Shown: positions 34,692-45,029 of the stretch, in pieces
Layout: each line of letters opens with the position of its first letter
Numbering within the stretch: position 1 is the stretch's first letter
NCBI RefSeq assembly: GCF_001423905.1
Contig: NZ_LMPQ01000010.1
Coordinates: 47,994 to 111,993 of the forward strand
Direction: 5' to 3'
DNA from: Frigoribacterium sp. Leaf186
GTDB lineage: Bacteria > Actinomycetota > Actinomycetes > Actinomycetales > Microbacteriaceae
Length of the DNA: 64,000 nt
Translations under genes and position numbers: made by a program
Notes under the pieces: model-generated
What the model was told of the DNA's origin: nothing
The model's database searches: none
What the model saw: the letters and a program-made list of their open reading frames with translations, nothing else

Positions 34692-36461
34692 ATGCACGCA
34701 CGCCTCTCGCAGTGGTGGAACGAGATCTCCATCCGCACCAAGATCACCGGCATCACGGTGACCCTGGTCACCCTCGGCCTCGTCGTCGCCGGCCTCGGCA
34801 CGATGACCGTGCTCAGCACCTACCTCATGGGGCAGGTCGACACCTCGCTCGAGAACTCCGCCCGCAACCTCAACGGCGCGTTGATCGACTCGACCGACTC
34901 GCGGTCGTGCACGGTGAACTTCGGCGGACTGACGAGCAGCTACGTGGCGATCCTCGACGACGAGGGCGACCTGATCTGCGACACCCGCAGCCAGCTGTCG
35001 AGCTCGACGGACGCCCCCGTGCTGACCGGTCTCGGCATCTCGGGCGCCCCGATGGACGAGGCGTTCATCCGGTACAGCACGAGCCGCGACAACGAGTGGC
35101 GCCTCTACGCCCACCCCACCCAGCTGCAGTCGACCGACGCCCAGGGCACCGTGTCGCTCGTCCCGGCGACGATCGTCGCCGGCACCAACCTGGCCAGCAC
35201 CAACGCCACCATCGGGCGCTTCGGCGGCATCTTCCTGGGCTTCGGGCTCTCGGTGGTCGTCCTGGGGGCCGCGCTGACGCGCCTCCTCGTCACGTCGACC
35301 TTCGCCCCGCTGCGCGACGTCGAGGCCACGGCCGCCCGCTTCGCCGACGGCGACTTCACCCAGCGCCTCGACTCGACCACGCCGAACACCGAGGTGGGTC
35401 GCCTCAACCGGTCGCTCAACACCATGCTCAGTCGCATCGACAGCGCCTTCGACGACCGGGCCAAGACGATCGACCAGATGCGACGCTTCGTCGGCGACGC
35501 GAGCCACGAGCTGCGCACGCCGCTCGTGTCGTTGCGCGGGTACGCCGAGCTCTACCGCATGGGCGCGCTCACCAAGCCGGAGGACGTCGCCCAGGCGATG
35601 GACCGCATCGAGAAAGAGGCGATCCGCATGGGGGTGCTCGTGCAGGACCTCCTCGCCCTGGCCCGCCTCGACGAGTCGAAGCCGCTCGAGCTCGGCCCGG
35701 TCGACCTCGTGCAGCTCGCCCGCGACTCCGCCCTCGACACGATGGCGTCGAACCCCGACCGCGACATCGATGTCATCGTGCTCGAGCCGGTCGCCCCGCC
35801 GCTCGAGGCACCGGTCGACGGCGACGACGCGACCGTCGACGGGCGCCTCCCCCAGGCCGCTCCCCCGGCCGCGACCACGCCGTCAGCGACGGGCGCGACG
35901 CTCGGAGCAGCCGCACCCGGGGCGACGGGGCCGATCTCGTTCGCGGGCGCGACCCTCGCGCGCCTCCGGAGCCTGCGGGCCCGGGCGGTGCGCAACGGCG
36001 ACACGGTCACGGCCGACGAGCTGCAGGACGAGGTGCAGCGGTTCGAGGCACCCGCGATCGTGCACGGCGAAGAGAACAAGATCCGCCAGGTGATCACCAA
36101 CCTGATGGGCAACGCGATGCGGTTCACCGAGCACGACAGCCCGATCGAGCTCGTCGTGCAGTCCGACCCGTCGCGCGGCGTCGCCACCGTCGCCATCGTC
36201 GACCACGGCGAGGGCATCCCGCCGCAGATCCGCGAGAAGATCTTCCAGCGGTTCTGGCGTGCCGACTCGTCTCGCACCCGCGACACCGGAGGCAGCGGCC
36301 TCGGCCTCGCCATCGTGTCGGGCATCGTCTCGGCCCACGGTGGCTCGGTCGACGTCGGCGACACCCCCGGCGGCGGAGCGACCTTCCGCGTCGCCCTGCC
36401 CCTGATGCCCGCCGACGTCGCCACGCCCGCCGAGCCGGTCGCCGCCGGCGCCACCGCCTGA
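34692..36461 (+). CDS. Sensor histidine kinase
   Basis: A 589-residue membrane kinase. Two membrane spans (about 20-42 and 178-200) flank an extracytoplasmic sensor of about 135 residues. HAMP follows, then the dimerisation domain with FVGDASHELRTPL (phospho-His272) and the ATPase domain with N-box ITNLMGNAMRFTEHD, G1 VDHGEGIP and G2 GGSGLGLAIV. A 90-residue Ala/Pro-rich insertion lies between the dimerisation and ATPase domains, longer than usual. ATG 34692 is eight bases after TAACGT, so it has its own promoter. It should phosphorylate the preceding regulator. Confidence 0.92.
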   Translation: MHARLSQWWNEISIRTKITGITVTLVTLGLVVAGLGTMTVLSTYLMGQVDTSLENSARNLNGALIDSTDSRSCTVNFGGLTSSYVAILDDEGDLICDTRSQLSSSTDAPVLTGLGISGAPMDEAFIRYSTSRDNEWRLYAHPTQLQSTDAQGTVSLVPATIVAGTNLASTNATIGRFGGIFLGFGLSVVVLGAALTRLLVTSTFAPLRDVEATAARFADGDFTQRLDSTTPNTEVGRLNRSLNTMLSRIDSAFDDRAKTIDQMRRFVGDASHELRTPLVSLRGYAELYRMGALTKPEDVAQAMDRIEKEAIRMGVLVQDLLALARLDESKPLELGPVDLVQLARDSALDTMASNPDRDIDVIVLEPVAPPLEAPVDGDDATVDGRLPQAAPPAATTPSATGATLGAAAPGATGPISFAGATLARLRSLRARAVRNGDTVTADELQDEVQRFEAPAIVHGEENKIRQVITNLMGNAMRFTEHDSPIELVVQSDPSRGVATVAIVDHGEGIPPQIREKIFQRFWRADSSRTRDTGGSGLGLAIVSGIVSAHGGSVDVGDTPGGGATFRVALPLMPADVATPAEPVAAGATA

Positions 36462-36514
36462 ACGCGAGCCGACTCGCCGCACGGCGGCCGTGGCTCGCCG
36501 GCCCCGCCGTCGCC

Positions 36515-36700
36515 CCACCCCTTCGAGCGGCGCACAACCCCTGCCTAGGCAAATCGCTCACCGCCGAACGCGAGGGTGGCCCGGGCGGACAGAGCGTCGC
36601 ACCCGAGCCACCCCCTCAAGCGGCGCACAACCCCTGCCTAGGCAAATCGCTCACCGCCGAACGCGAGGGTGCACCGGGCGGACGGAGCGTCGCACCCGGG
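36515..36700. repeat. Two tandem 93-bp direct repeats
   Basis: Copies at about 36515-36607 and 36608-36700 are nearly identical, sharing for example CCTAGGCAAATCGCTCACCG. They lie in the 379-base gap between the kinase stop and the groEL stop. After them, 36701-36770 contains shorter tandem CACCGCACACCCGGGCCA-like units. No coding potential is evident; copy number may vary. Confidence 0.85.
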
Positions 36701-36774
36701 CCCCCGCGACACCGCACACCCGGGCCACACCGCACACCCGGGCCATCCCGCGACACCGCGCACCGGGAACGCCG

Positions 36775-36806
36775 AAGGGCGGCTCCCCCGAGGGGGAACC
36801 GCCCTT
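36775..36806 (-). terminator. groEL terminator
   Basis: AAGGGCGG pairs with CCGCCCTT and an inner CCCCC/GGGGG extends the stem; it starts 35 bases beyond the groEL stop. Confidence 0.8.
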
Positions 36807-36840
36807 GTGCGTGTGCCCGGCGCGAGCCGGACGGTGCGGA

Positions 36841-38563
<1,723 letters not shown>

Positions 38564-38659
38564 TGACGTCCCGGGGCCCGGGGACGCGAGCACGCCGCCA
38601 CGGCGGACCGTGACGGCGTGCTCGGCGGGCGTCGACGCGTCGGGGCGCGCCGACCGGGT

Positions 38660-38863
38660 TCAGGCGAGTCGGACGGACTCCGCCTGGGGCCCCTTGTCGC
38701 CCGTGCCGACCTCGAAGACGACGGCCTGGCCCTCTTCGAGGACCTTGTACCCGCTCATGTCGATGGCCGAGTAGTGCACGAAGACGTCCTGGCCGCCCTC
38801 CTCGACGGTGATGAAGCCGTAGCCCTTCTCCGCGTTGAACCACTTGACGGTCCCGTGTGCCAT
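38660..38863 (-). CDS. cspA: Cold-shock protein CspA family
   Basis: A 67-residue stand-alone cold-shock protein: [20 protein letters not shown] carries RNP1 (KGYGFI) and VFVHYSAI is RNP2. It acts as an RNA chaperone. Shine-Dalgarno AAAGGGGAG, nine bases before the ATG. A long untranslated leader of about 150 bases is likely, with a candidate -10 TAGCAT near 39012, as is usual for csp genes. Confidence 0.94.
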   Translation of the reverse strand: MAHGTVKWFNAEKGYGFITVEEGGQDVFVHYSAIDMSGYKVLEEGQAVVFEVGTGDKGPQAESVRLA

Positions 38864-39104
38864 GGTGTCGCTCCCCTTTGCTGTGTGCGTACGGCGCGTG
38901 CGGTGCCGCCGAGCCGGGTCGTCGACGCAGTGACCTGCGCACCCGGACGGGGCAGCGTCACTCGTGCAGAACACCAGGTCGGCGAGCCGTGAGGGGCGAC
39001 CAGTTCCCGATGCTAGCGGCGAGAAAAGCCCGAGAACACGGGTGATCCGAGAAACACCCGCCGAAAGCGAGGATTTAACCGGTGATTAAACACGGGCGTA
39101 ACAC
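38864..39104 (-). promoter_or_regulatory. cspA leader and promoter region
   Basis: No gene. On the minus strand a TAGCAT hexamer near 39012-39017 could be the -10 element; the bases between it and the start would form a long 5' untranslated region, which in csp genes often acts as an RNA thermosensor. The part 39015-39104 is unusually A+T-rich (GAAAAGCCC, GGTGATTAAA). Confidence 0.45.
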
Positions 39105-39146
39105 GGGAGGCGCGGTGAGGGCCCGACGGCACCCGCGCCTCCTCGG
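39105..39146. terminator. Inverted AGGAGGCGCG-type pair after the LytR_C gene
   Basis: GGGAGGCGCGGTG pairs with CACCCGCGCCTCC with one mismatch, beginning 24 bases past the leftward stop at 39170. Confidence 0.7.
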
Positions 39147-39169
39147 GGCGGCCGCCCCGGCAGCCCTCG

Positions 39170-39754
39170 TCAGGCGCTGTAGTCGGCGCCGAGGACGATC
39201 GTGACCGAGGCCCCGGGGAAGGCGTCGGTCAGCTCGACGTCCGAGATGCCGAGCTGCTGGGCGAGCCCGAGCGCCACGGCCTCGTCGGCGGCCGACGAGT
39301 AGTAGACGGTCGAGGTCGACACGCGCTCGCTGGCGTTGCCCTGCGTGCCGACCACCCAGCCCGCGGTCTCGAGGCGCTCCGACGCGGCGCCGGCGAGGCC
39401 CGCCGTGGCCGTGCCGTTCAGGACGGTGACGGTGGTGACCTCGGGGTCGACCTGCGACGGGTCGGTGAGCGGGGCGACCGTCGCGCTGGCCGACGGCGTG
39501 GGCGTCGACGTGGCCGTGTCGGTCGCGGCGGCCCCGGGCTGGGCCGTGCCGGACGACGACGGGTTGACGAACTGGAAGCTGTCGTTGGCGACGCCGAGGT
39601 AGATGACGCCGGCGCCCACCAGCACGCCGGTCGCCAGGGCGGCCCAGGCGAAGCCGACCCAGCCGCTGCCCGGGCGCTTCTCGGCCCGGTGTGCGCCGAC
39701 GCGATCGAGGTCGGCGGGGACGTCGTCGAACCGGTCTCGGTCGAATGCAGGCAT
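39170..39754 (-). CDS. LytR C-terminal domain membrane protein
   Basis: A 194-residue protein. A cytosolic N-terminus (1-35) is followed by one membrane span (about 34-55), a Thr/Ser/Ala-rich linker and a LytR_C domain (about 105-192; VTVLNGTATAGLAGAASERL at its start). The domain is typical of cell-envelope proteins and probably lies outside the membrane. It follows the DUF3263 gene by 18 bases, a conserved actinobacterial pair. Role in wall assembly is an inference. Confidence 0.85.
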   Translation of the reverse strand: MPAFDRDRFDDVPADLDRVGAHRAEKRPGSGWVGFAWAALATGVLVGAGVIYLGVANDSFQFVNPSSSGTAQPGAAATDTATSTPTPSASATVAPLTDPSQVDPEVTTVTVLNGTATAGLAGAASERLETAGWVVGTQGNASERVSTSTVYYSSAADEAVALGLAQQLGISDVELTDAFPGASVTIVLGADYSA

Positions 39755-39772
39755 GCGTGGTTCTCTCGTGGA

Positions 39773-40060
39773 TCAGTGGGTCGGACCGAACGAACGGGTC
39801 GCTCGGGCGTCGCGGCGGGCGGCTCGCAGTCGCTGCAGACGGCCGACGAGCATGGGTGCGTAGGCCAGTGCAGCCGGTCGGTCTATGAGCGAGTTGAGCA
39901 ACTGCTGGTAGCGGACGGCCCCGAGGCCGAGGTCGCGACGGATCGCGGCCTCTCGCGCGCCGGGTGCCGTCGGGGCACGCTGCTCGAAGTCGAGGACGGC
40001 GCGGTCGCGCTCGGACAGCGCACTGGCGCGCACGTCGTCGGCCGTCTCGTTCTCGTCCAT
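39773..40060 (-). CDS. DUF3263 family protein
   Basis: A 95-residue protein with the DUF3263 pattern: LSERDRAVLDFEQRAPTAPG, then REAAIRRDLGLGAVRYQQLLNSLID, which resembles a sigma-70 region 4 type helix-turn-helix. It is the first gene of the pair with LytR_C. A DNA-binding role is suggested by fold resemblance only. Confidence 0.88.
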   Translation of the reverse strand: MDENETADDVRASALSERDRAVLDFEQRAPTAPGAREAAIRRDLGLGAVRYQQLLNSLIDRPAALAYAPMLVGRLQRLRAARRDARATRSFGPTH

Positions 40061-40190
40061 CGGTGCGGCCCTCCCCTCGGTTCCGGGTCATCCTACGGGC
40101 GGGCCCGCGGCCGATCGCGGAGGCCGGGCGCGTGGTCCGGCATCCGGTGGCACACCCCGGCACGGCCCGTCCGCCCCCGGCGGCGGGGGC

Positions 40191-41156
40191 TCACGACACG
40201 AGGTGCAGGCGCGTCCCGTGCGCGTCGCCGACCCCGATCGCCCGCCCGTCGAGCGCGAGCGCGGCGAAGGCGTCCTCGGCCGGCACGCCCGGCGGCACGT
40301 CGGCGATGACGTCGGTCAGCAGGTCGCGCCGTTCGTACGAGATCCACCGCGCACCCAGGCGGCCGACCTCGTCGACGAAGGCCTGGCGTCGCCGACCCGG
40401 CAGGTAGACGAGCGTGCCCGTCGACACGACGACGAGCGTCGCCCCGTCCGGTGCCTCGGCGGCGAGGCCCGCGAGACCGTCGACGGCGTCCGCCGCCACG
40501 AGCCGAGGAGGCGCGGTGCGGGCGAGCGCGACCGCTCGCGTCAGCAGCTCGTGCCGGTCGCCGCGCTCGGGCGGCAACAAGGTCTCGAGCCACGCCACCT
40601 GGTCGCCGTCGCGCACGTCGACGGGGTCGAGGTCGAGCCCCGCGCGCCAGACGACCTCGGGCAGCGTCCCGTCAGGCAGCGGGGCCGCGTCGACCCCCGC
40701 GTCGACGTCGACGACGAGCTGCACCGGGCTCGACGGGTCACCCCAGGCGCGGTCGCCGGCGCGGTAGCCGTACCGGTCGACGCCGAGGCAGAGGCCGGCC
40801 GAGGCACCGACCTCGAGCAACGCGACGGGCCCGGGCACCCGGGCCAGCGCAATCGACAGCGGGGCGCAGCGGCGCACGTCGTTTGTCTGGGTGAGCCGGC
40901 GGCCGAGTTCGGCCACGACCTCGTCGGAGCGGGCGAGCAGCCAGGGGCGCAGCGCCGACCAGGGCCCGGACGGCGCACCCAGCCACCGGCAGACCGCGAG
41001 GACGAGGACGGGCTGGCGCCGCGCCTCCTCGGCCCGGTCGACGACGGCGAGCGCCGCCGGGTCGCCGGCGATGCCGCGGGCCAGGGCGGCCTGGGAGGGC
41101 GAGCCCTCATGGTCGAAGGCGAGGGCCGCGGCCACGAACCGCTCGGAGGTGATCAC
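40191..41156 (-). CDS. DUF2332 family protein
   Basis: A 321-residue protein of the DUF2332 family, recognised from LLEVGASAGLCLGVDRYGYR, which looks like a SAM-binding motif I, and ISYERRD and VYLPGRRRQAF nearby. It may be a methyltransferase-like fold, but no activity is established. I start it at GTG 41156 (VITSERFVAAAL); the longer reading is not conserved-looking. Two AGGAGGCGCG words fall inside the gene. Confidence 0.75.
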   Translation of the reverse strand: MITSERFVAAALAFDHEGSPSQAALARGIAGDPAALAVVDRAEEARRQPVLVLAVCRWLGAPSGPWSALRPWLLARSDEVVAELGRRLTQTNDVRRCAPLSIALARVPGPVALLEVGASAGLCLGVDRYGYRAGDRAWGDPSSPVQLVVDVDAGVDAAPLPDGTLPEVVWRAGLDLDPVDVRDGDQVAWLETLLPPERGDRHELLTRAVALARTAPPRLVAADAVDGLAGLAAEAPDGATLVVVSTGTLVYLPGRRRQAFVDEVGRLGARWISYERRDLLTDVIADVPPGVPAEDAFAALALDGRAIGVGDAHGTRLHLVS

Positions 41157-41260
41157 GCCACGAGTCTGCACGCCGCGAGCCTGGCAGCCCGGTGGACGCC
41201 GGGAATCGAGCGACGACGGATCGTGTTGGATGAGGAGTCCCGACAAGCGAGGAGATCATC

Positions 41261-41662
41261 GTGGCGTACAAGATCGAGAAGACCGACGAGCAGTGGCGCG
41301 AGGAGCTCGACGCCGACCAGTACTCCGTCCTGCGTGAGGCCGCCACCGAGCGCCCGTGGACGGGCGAGCTGCTCGACGAGAGCCGCGCCGGCACCTACGC
41401 CTGTGCCGCCTGCGGCGCCGAGCTGTTCAAGAGCGGCACCAAGTTCGACAGCGGCTGCGGTTGGCCCAGCTTCTACGAGTCGGTGAACCCCGACGCCGTG
41501 CAGCTGATCGACGACAACAGCCTCGGCATGACCCGCACCGAGGTGCGTTGCGCGAACTGCGGCTCGCACCTGGGCCACGTGTTCCCCGACGGTTTCGGCA
41601 CGCCCACCGGCGACCGCTACTGCATGAACAGCATCTCGCTCGACTTCAAGGCCGCCGAGTAG
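41261..41662 (+). CDS. msrB: Peptide-methionine (R)-S-oxide reductase
   Basis: A 133-residue full-length MsrB. Zinc ligands are in CAACG and CANCG, the sulfoxide-binding part is SGCGWPSFY and the catalytic Cys lies in RYCMNS. It repairs oxidised methionine in proteins using thioredoxin. GTG start with GAGGAG upstream. The next gene starts within its stop codon. Confidence 0.95.
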   Translation: MAYKIEKTDEQWREELDADQYSVLREAATERPWTGELLDESRAGTYACAACGAELFKSGTKFDSGCGWPSFYESVNPDAVQLIDDNSLGMTRTEVRCANCGSHLGHVFPDGFGTPTGDRYCMNSISLDFKAAE

Positions 41663-42207
41663 TGAGCACGGTCGCCGACGCCGCCCGGCGTCGTCGGTCG
41701 CGGTCGAAGGTCACCGACGTCGCGCCGACGCACGAGCAACTGCTCGACGCCGTGCGGTCGGCGGCGACGGTGGCCGACCACTCCGAGCTGCGCCCCTGGC
41801 GCCTGCTCGAGTTCCGGGGTGACGACCGGTTGGTCGTGGGCCGGTCGCTCGCCGACGCGAGCGGAGCCGAGGGCCACGCCCGCGACAAGCTGACCCAGAA
41901 GGCGCTGCGGGCGCCGCTGATCGTCGCGGTCGTCGTCTCGCCGCGCGAGAGCCGCAAGGTGCCGTACTGGGAGCAAGAATCCGTCGCCTCGGGCGTCGCG
42001 CACCTGTTGTCGCTCGTGCTCGACGACGCGGGCTGGGGCGTCTTCTGGCGCACCGGCGTGTGGACCCGCACGGCCGAGGTGGCCGCGGCGCACGGCCTGC
42101 GTGACGGCGAGCAGCTGCTGGGCTGGCTCTACGTGGGCGGTCGCGACGACGACGAGGGCAAGCCGCGCAAGCTGCTCGACCCCGAACGGTTCGTCAGCAC
42201 GCCGTAG
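41662..42207 (+). CDS. Nitroreductase family protein
   Basis: A 181-residue FMN-dependent oxidoreductase-like protein. RSAATVADHSELRPWRLLEF is the FMN-binding start and YWEQESVASGVAHLLSLVLDD the dimer helix. The GTG start overlaps the msrB stop (TAGTG), so the two are cotranslated, hinting at a shared redox-stress role. The substrate is unknown. Confidence 0.88.
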   Translation: MSTVADAARRRRSRSKVTDVAPTHEQLLDAVRSAATVADHSELRPWRLLEFRGDDRLVVGRSLADASGAEGHARDKLTQKALRAPLIVAVVVSPRESRKVPYWEQESVASGVAHLLSLVLDDAGWGVFWRTGVWTRTAEVAAAHGLRDGEQLLGWLYVGGRDDDEGKPRKLLDPERFVSTP

Positions 42208-42238
42208 TCGGTCGGTGCCCCTGCGGGCACCGACCCGG

Positions 42239-42421
42239 TCACCAGGTCTTGTGGCTGTTGCCGATCACCGTGATGGGCAGCCAGAACGACCCGGTCATCA
42301 GCACGATGCCCGCGAAGAAGACGAACGCGTTGGGTTCGCCGGTGCCGAACGAGTAGGCGAACAGGGCGAAGCTGACGAAGAGCAGGGCGAGCGAACCGAT
42401 CGCGGTCAAGATCGTGGACAA
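42239..42421 (-). CDS. Small two-span membrane protein
   Basis: A 60-residue protein with two hydrophobic segments (about 3-24 and 32-52). It begins with TTG, supported by AGGAG six bases upstream. Its C-terminus is polar (GNSHKTW). No family recognised; it converges with the nitroreductase gene. Confidence 0.65.
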   Translation of the reverse strand: MSTILTAIGSLALLFVSFALFAYSFGTGEPNAFVFFAGIVLMTGSFWLPITVIGNSHKTW

Positions 42422-42566
42422 GGGGGCTCCTCAGGTCGGTGCGTCGGACGGGCGCGGTGCGCTCGGTCCACTTCACCACTTCTCGCCCCCGAAGCGCCAA
42501 TCCTGCACCGGCCGCACCCTTCTCACCAGGGCAGGAGGCGCGGGCTGGGTAAGATGGGCACGCTCC

Positions 42567-42639
42567 GCCGGCCTGGCGCAATTGGTAGCGCATCCGACTT
42601 GTAATCGGAAGGTTACGGGTTCAAGTCCCGTGGCCGGCT
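42567..42639 (+). tRNA. tRNA-Thr (anticodon UGU)
   Basis: A 73-base cloverleaf: acceptor GCCGGCC/GGCCGGC, D-arm GCGC/GCGC, anticodon arm TCCGA-CTTGTAA-TCGGA with anticodon TGT, T-arm ACGGG-TTCAAGT-CCCGT, discriminator T. CCA is not encoded. A -10 element TAAGAT lies at 42550-42555, with an AGGAGGCGCG copy just upstream of it. Confidence 0.96.
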
Positions 42640-42694
42640 CTCTTTCCTTCTCCTCCTCGCAGCCCTGGTCGCGCCCCCGCCGACCCGGTCGGCG

Positions 42695-43192
42695 TCAGCC
42701 CTCGAGGGCGACGAGCAGGTGACGCAGGCCGTCCGCGACGGCCGCGCGCGCCTCCTCGGGCAGGGCGGCGAGCATCGCTCGTTCGTCGGCGAGCTGGACC
42801 TCGAGCACGCGGTCGATCAACCGTCGGCCGGTGGCGGTCGGCGCGACGAAGTAGCCCCGGTGGTCGTCGGGGTTCGGAGAACGGTCGACGAGGCCGGTCG
42901 CGAGCAGGCCCTTCACGCGCTTGGTGACGGCCGGCGGTGACAGCAGGGTCTCGTCGGCGAGCTGCGTCGGGGTGGTCGGGGCGTCCCGCCGGGTGAGGGC
43001 GGCGAGCAGGTCGAAGTCGGCACGCCCGAGCCCGTACTCGGCGAGCAGGTCGTCGCTGCGCCGCTGCACGATGCGGGCGAGCCGGTTGACCCGGCCGATG
43101 ACGGGGATGGCCGAGACGTCGAGGTCGGGTCGCAGCTCGCGCCACCGGTCGTGGACGTCGTCCATCGCGTCGCGCGGATCGTGGTCGGTCAT
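42695..43192 (-). CDS. MarR family transcriptional regulator
   Basis: A 165-residue MarR protein; the winged helix contains TPTQLADETLLSPPAVTKRVKGL and the wing NPDDHRGYFVAPTATGRRL. It is divergent from an FUSC-family transporter, with an inverted repeat between, so it probably represses that exporter. Weak Shine-Dalgarno AAGGGC. Confidence 0.9.
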   Translation of the reverse strand: MTDHDPRDAMDDVHDRWRELRPDLDVSAIPVIGRVNRLARIVQRRSDDLLAEYGLGRADFDLLAALTRRDAPTTPTQLADETLLSPPAVTKRVKGLLATGLVDRSPNPDDHRGYFVAPTATGRRLIDRVLEVQLADERAMLAALPEEARAAVADGLRHLLVALEG

Positions 43193-43212
43193 GCCCTTGA
43201 GGCTAGCGATGG

Positions 43213-43250
43213 TTCACGGGTAAAGTGGTGTGAGATCATTCACCCGTGAA
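43213..43250. promoter_or_regulatory. MarR operator and promoter of the FUSC gene
   Basis: TTCACGGGT (43213-43221) and ACCCGTGAA (43242-43250) are exact inverted half-sites flanking the hexamer TAAAGT (43221-43226), a good -10. Repressor bound here would block the rightward promoter. Confidence 0.65.
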
Positions 43251-44372
43251 GCAGTTCGACGACGAGCGCCCACGCCGCGTCGACCGGAGGAACACCCCAT
43301 CGCGACCACCACCCCCACCCACCGCCTGCTGCCGCACCCACGCGACCTGCTGCGCCTCGGTCCGCACGACGGCGCCCACCGCCCGGCAGCGCGCGTCGCC
43401 GTCTCGGTGCTCGTGCCGATGGTCGTGCTCGCGCTGATCGGCCACGTCGAGTGGACGCCCTACGCGGTGTTCGGGGCCTTCGCCTCGGCGTTCGGTCGTG
43501 GTCTGCCGCGCGTCCAGCGCCTCGAGATGCAGCTCGAGGCAGGGCTCGGCCTGGTCGCCTGCGTCGTGCTGGGCACGGCCCTCGCGGCCTCGGGTGCCCC
43601 GGTGTGGGTGGCCGTCGTCGCCATCGGCCTCGTGGCCGGCCTCGCCTCCGCCGTGTCGGACCTGCGCCGGTGGAGCCCGCCCGGCCCGCTCTTCTTCGTC
43701 TTCGGCCTCGGCGTGACGGCGTTCGTCCCCGCGACCGCCTCGACCGTCGCCGTGGCCGCGGTCGTCGCCCCGGCGAGCCTCGCGGTGGCGCTGCTCGCCT
43801 CGCTCGCGGGCGTCCTGCTGCCCGCCGGCCGTCGGGCGCTCGCCACCCCCGACGGACGCCGCTGGAGGCGCGAGCCGAGACCGCTGGACGGCCGGCGGAC
43901 GATCGTCCACGCCGCCGTCTGCCTCGTCGCCTCGATCGCGGCCGGGCTGCTCAGCGTGGCGCTCGGCGTGCAGAGCCCGTACTGGGCGATGGTGTCGGCC
44001 GTGGTGCCCGTGGTGGGGACGGCGACCGCGGGCCAGCTCGTGCGGGCCGGCCACCGCCTCCTCGGCACCCTCGTCGGGGTGGGCCTGGCCGCCCTGCTGC
44101 TGGCATGGCAGCCCGGCGTCGCCGCCCTGATCGTCGCCTTCGGGGTGCTGCAGTTCGCGACCGAGCTGCTGATCGTGCGCAACTACGGGCTCGCGCTCGT
44201 CACCATCACGCCGATGGCTCTCGGGATGCGGGCACTCGGAGGCGCACCCGTCGACGTGGGCGCCCTCGTGGCGGCCCGGACCGCCGACACCGCGATCGGG
44301 GTGGGCGTGGTCGTCGTCGTGCTGCTCGCGACGCACCGGCTGCGGCGACCCCGGCCGGAGCCCGCGGCCTGA
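43230..44372 (+). CDS. FUSC family membrane protein (aromatic acid exporter-like)
   Basis: A membrane protein of up to 380 residues, with two sets of about five spans and the FUSC core segment GVQSPYWAMVSAVVPVVGTA. FUSC proteins resemble AaeB/YccS exporters of aromatic acids. The start is uncertain: GTG 43230 overlaps the operator and lies near the expected transcription start, while GGAGG at 43286-43290 is eight bases before an in-frame ATC (43299) beginning IATTTPTHRLL, which may be a non-standard start. Regulated probably by the divergent MarR. Confidence 0.8.
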   Translation: MRSFTREAVRRRAPTPRRPEEHPIATTTPTHRLLPHPRDLLRLGPHDGAHRPAARVAVSVLVPMVVLALIGHVEWTPYAVFGAFASAFGRGLPRVQRLEMQLEAGLGLVACVVLGTALAASGAPVWVAVVAIGLVAGLASAVSDLRRWSPPGPLFFVFGLGVTAFVPATASTVAVAAVVAPASLAVALLASLAGVLLPAGRRALATPDGRRWRREPRPLDGRRTIVHAAVCLVASIAAGLLSVALGVQSPYWAMVSAVVPVVGTATAGQLVRAGHRLLGTLVGVGLAALLLAWQPGVAALIVAFGVLQFATELLIVRNYGLALVTITPMALGMRALGGAPVDVGALVAARTADTAIGVGVVVVVLLATHRLRRPRPEPAA

Positions 44373-44402
44373 CCGCTGCCGACGGGGCGGATCGGCCGCG
44401 GG

Positions 44403-44648
44403 TCAGACCTGGCGGGCCCTCGCGCGTCGGCCGTCCTTGCTCCACCAGACCAGGTCGGCGACGCCCTGCCCGATCAGCAGCAGGGCCACGACCAGGATGA
44501 TCACGGTGAGCGCCTGGACCGGCACCCCCGAGGCGATGTTGAGCACCTGCACGACGAGGCCGAACAAGCCGATCAGCACCTCGAACACGGCGGGCACCAC
44601 GGCGCCCGTCTTCGTCAGGGTGAACCAGGGTCGCCGCAGGTCGCTCAT
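44403..44648 (-). CDS. Small membrane protein with ADLVWWSKD motif (paralogue A)
   Basis: An 81-residue protein with two spans (about 18-38 and 44-65) and the C-terminal motif GVADLVWWSKDGRRARAR. The divergent neighbour carries the same arrangement and motif, so the two are paralogues. Function unknown. Confidence 0.7.
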   Translation of the reverse strand: MSDLRRPWFTLTKTGAVVPAVFEVLIGLFGLVVQVLNIASGVPVQALTVIILVVALLLIGQGVADLVWWSKDGRRARARQV

Positions 44649-44711
44649 GCACCCGAGGGTACAAGGTGCGCGGGCTACGATCGCCGGGACCCGACCTGCC
44701 GAGGAGGCACC

Positions 44712-44993
44712 GTGCGACGACGCGACGTGCACGTCGACCCCGACGTGCCGAACTGGCTGCTGACCAAGCGCGGCGGCATCGTGCTGCCCGCCGTCACGGT
44801 GTTCTGCGCGCTCGTCGTGATCGCGAGCATCGTCGCCGCCCTGACGGTCGGCGGCGGCAGCGTCACCGTCGTCACGGTGGTCGTCGTGCTGGCCGGGCTG
44901 GGGGCCGTCACCTGGGCCGTCGCCGACCTCGTCTGGTGGTCCCGAGACGACCGGCGTCGCATCATCGCGCTGCCCCGCGACCCCGAGGCCTGA
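44712..44993 (+). CDS. Small membrane protein with ADLVWWSRD motif (paralogue B)
   Basis: A 93-residue protein with two spans (about 24-46 and 52-72) and the C-terminal AVADLVWWSRDDRRR, near-identical to the divergent gene's motif. GTG start with GAGGAGG four bases upstream. Gap to its paralogue is 63 bases. Function unknown. Confidence 0.75.
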   Translation: MRRRDVHVDPDVPNWLLTKRGGIVLPAVTVFCALVVIASIVAALTVGGGSVTVVTVVVVLAGLGAVTWAVADLVWWSRDDRRRIIALPRDPEA

Positions 44994-45011
44994 CGCCGCA
45001 CCCGCCCGCCG

Positions 45012-45029
45012 CATGCCGTTCGCGGCATG
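45012..45029 (+). terminator. Hairpin with TTCG tetraloop
   Basis: CATGCCG-TTCG-CGGCATG, an exact stable hairpin 19 bases past the preceding stop and before the ole operon promoter (candidate -10 TAAACT at 45073-45078). Confidence 0.7.
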
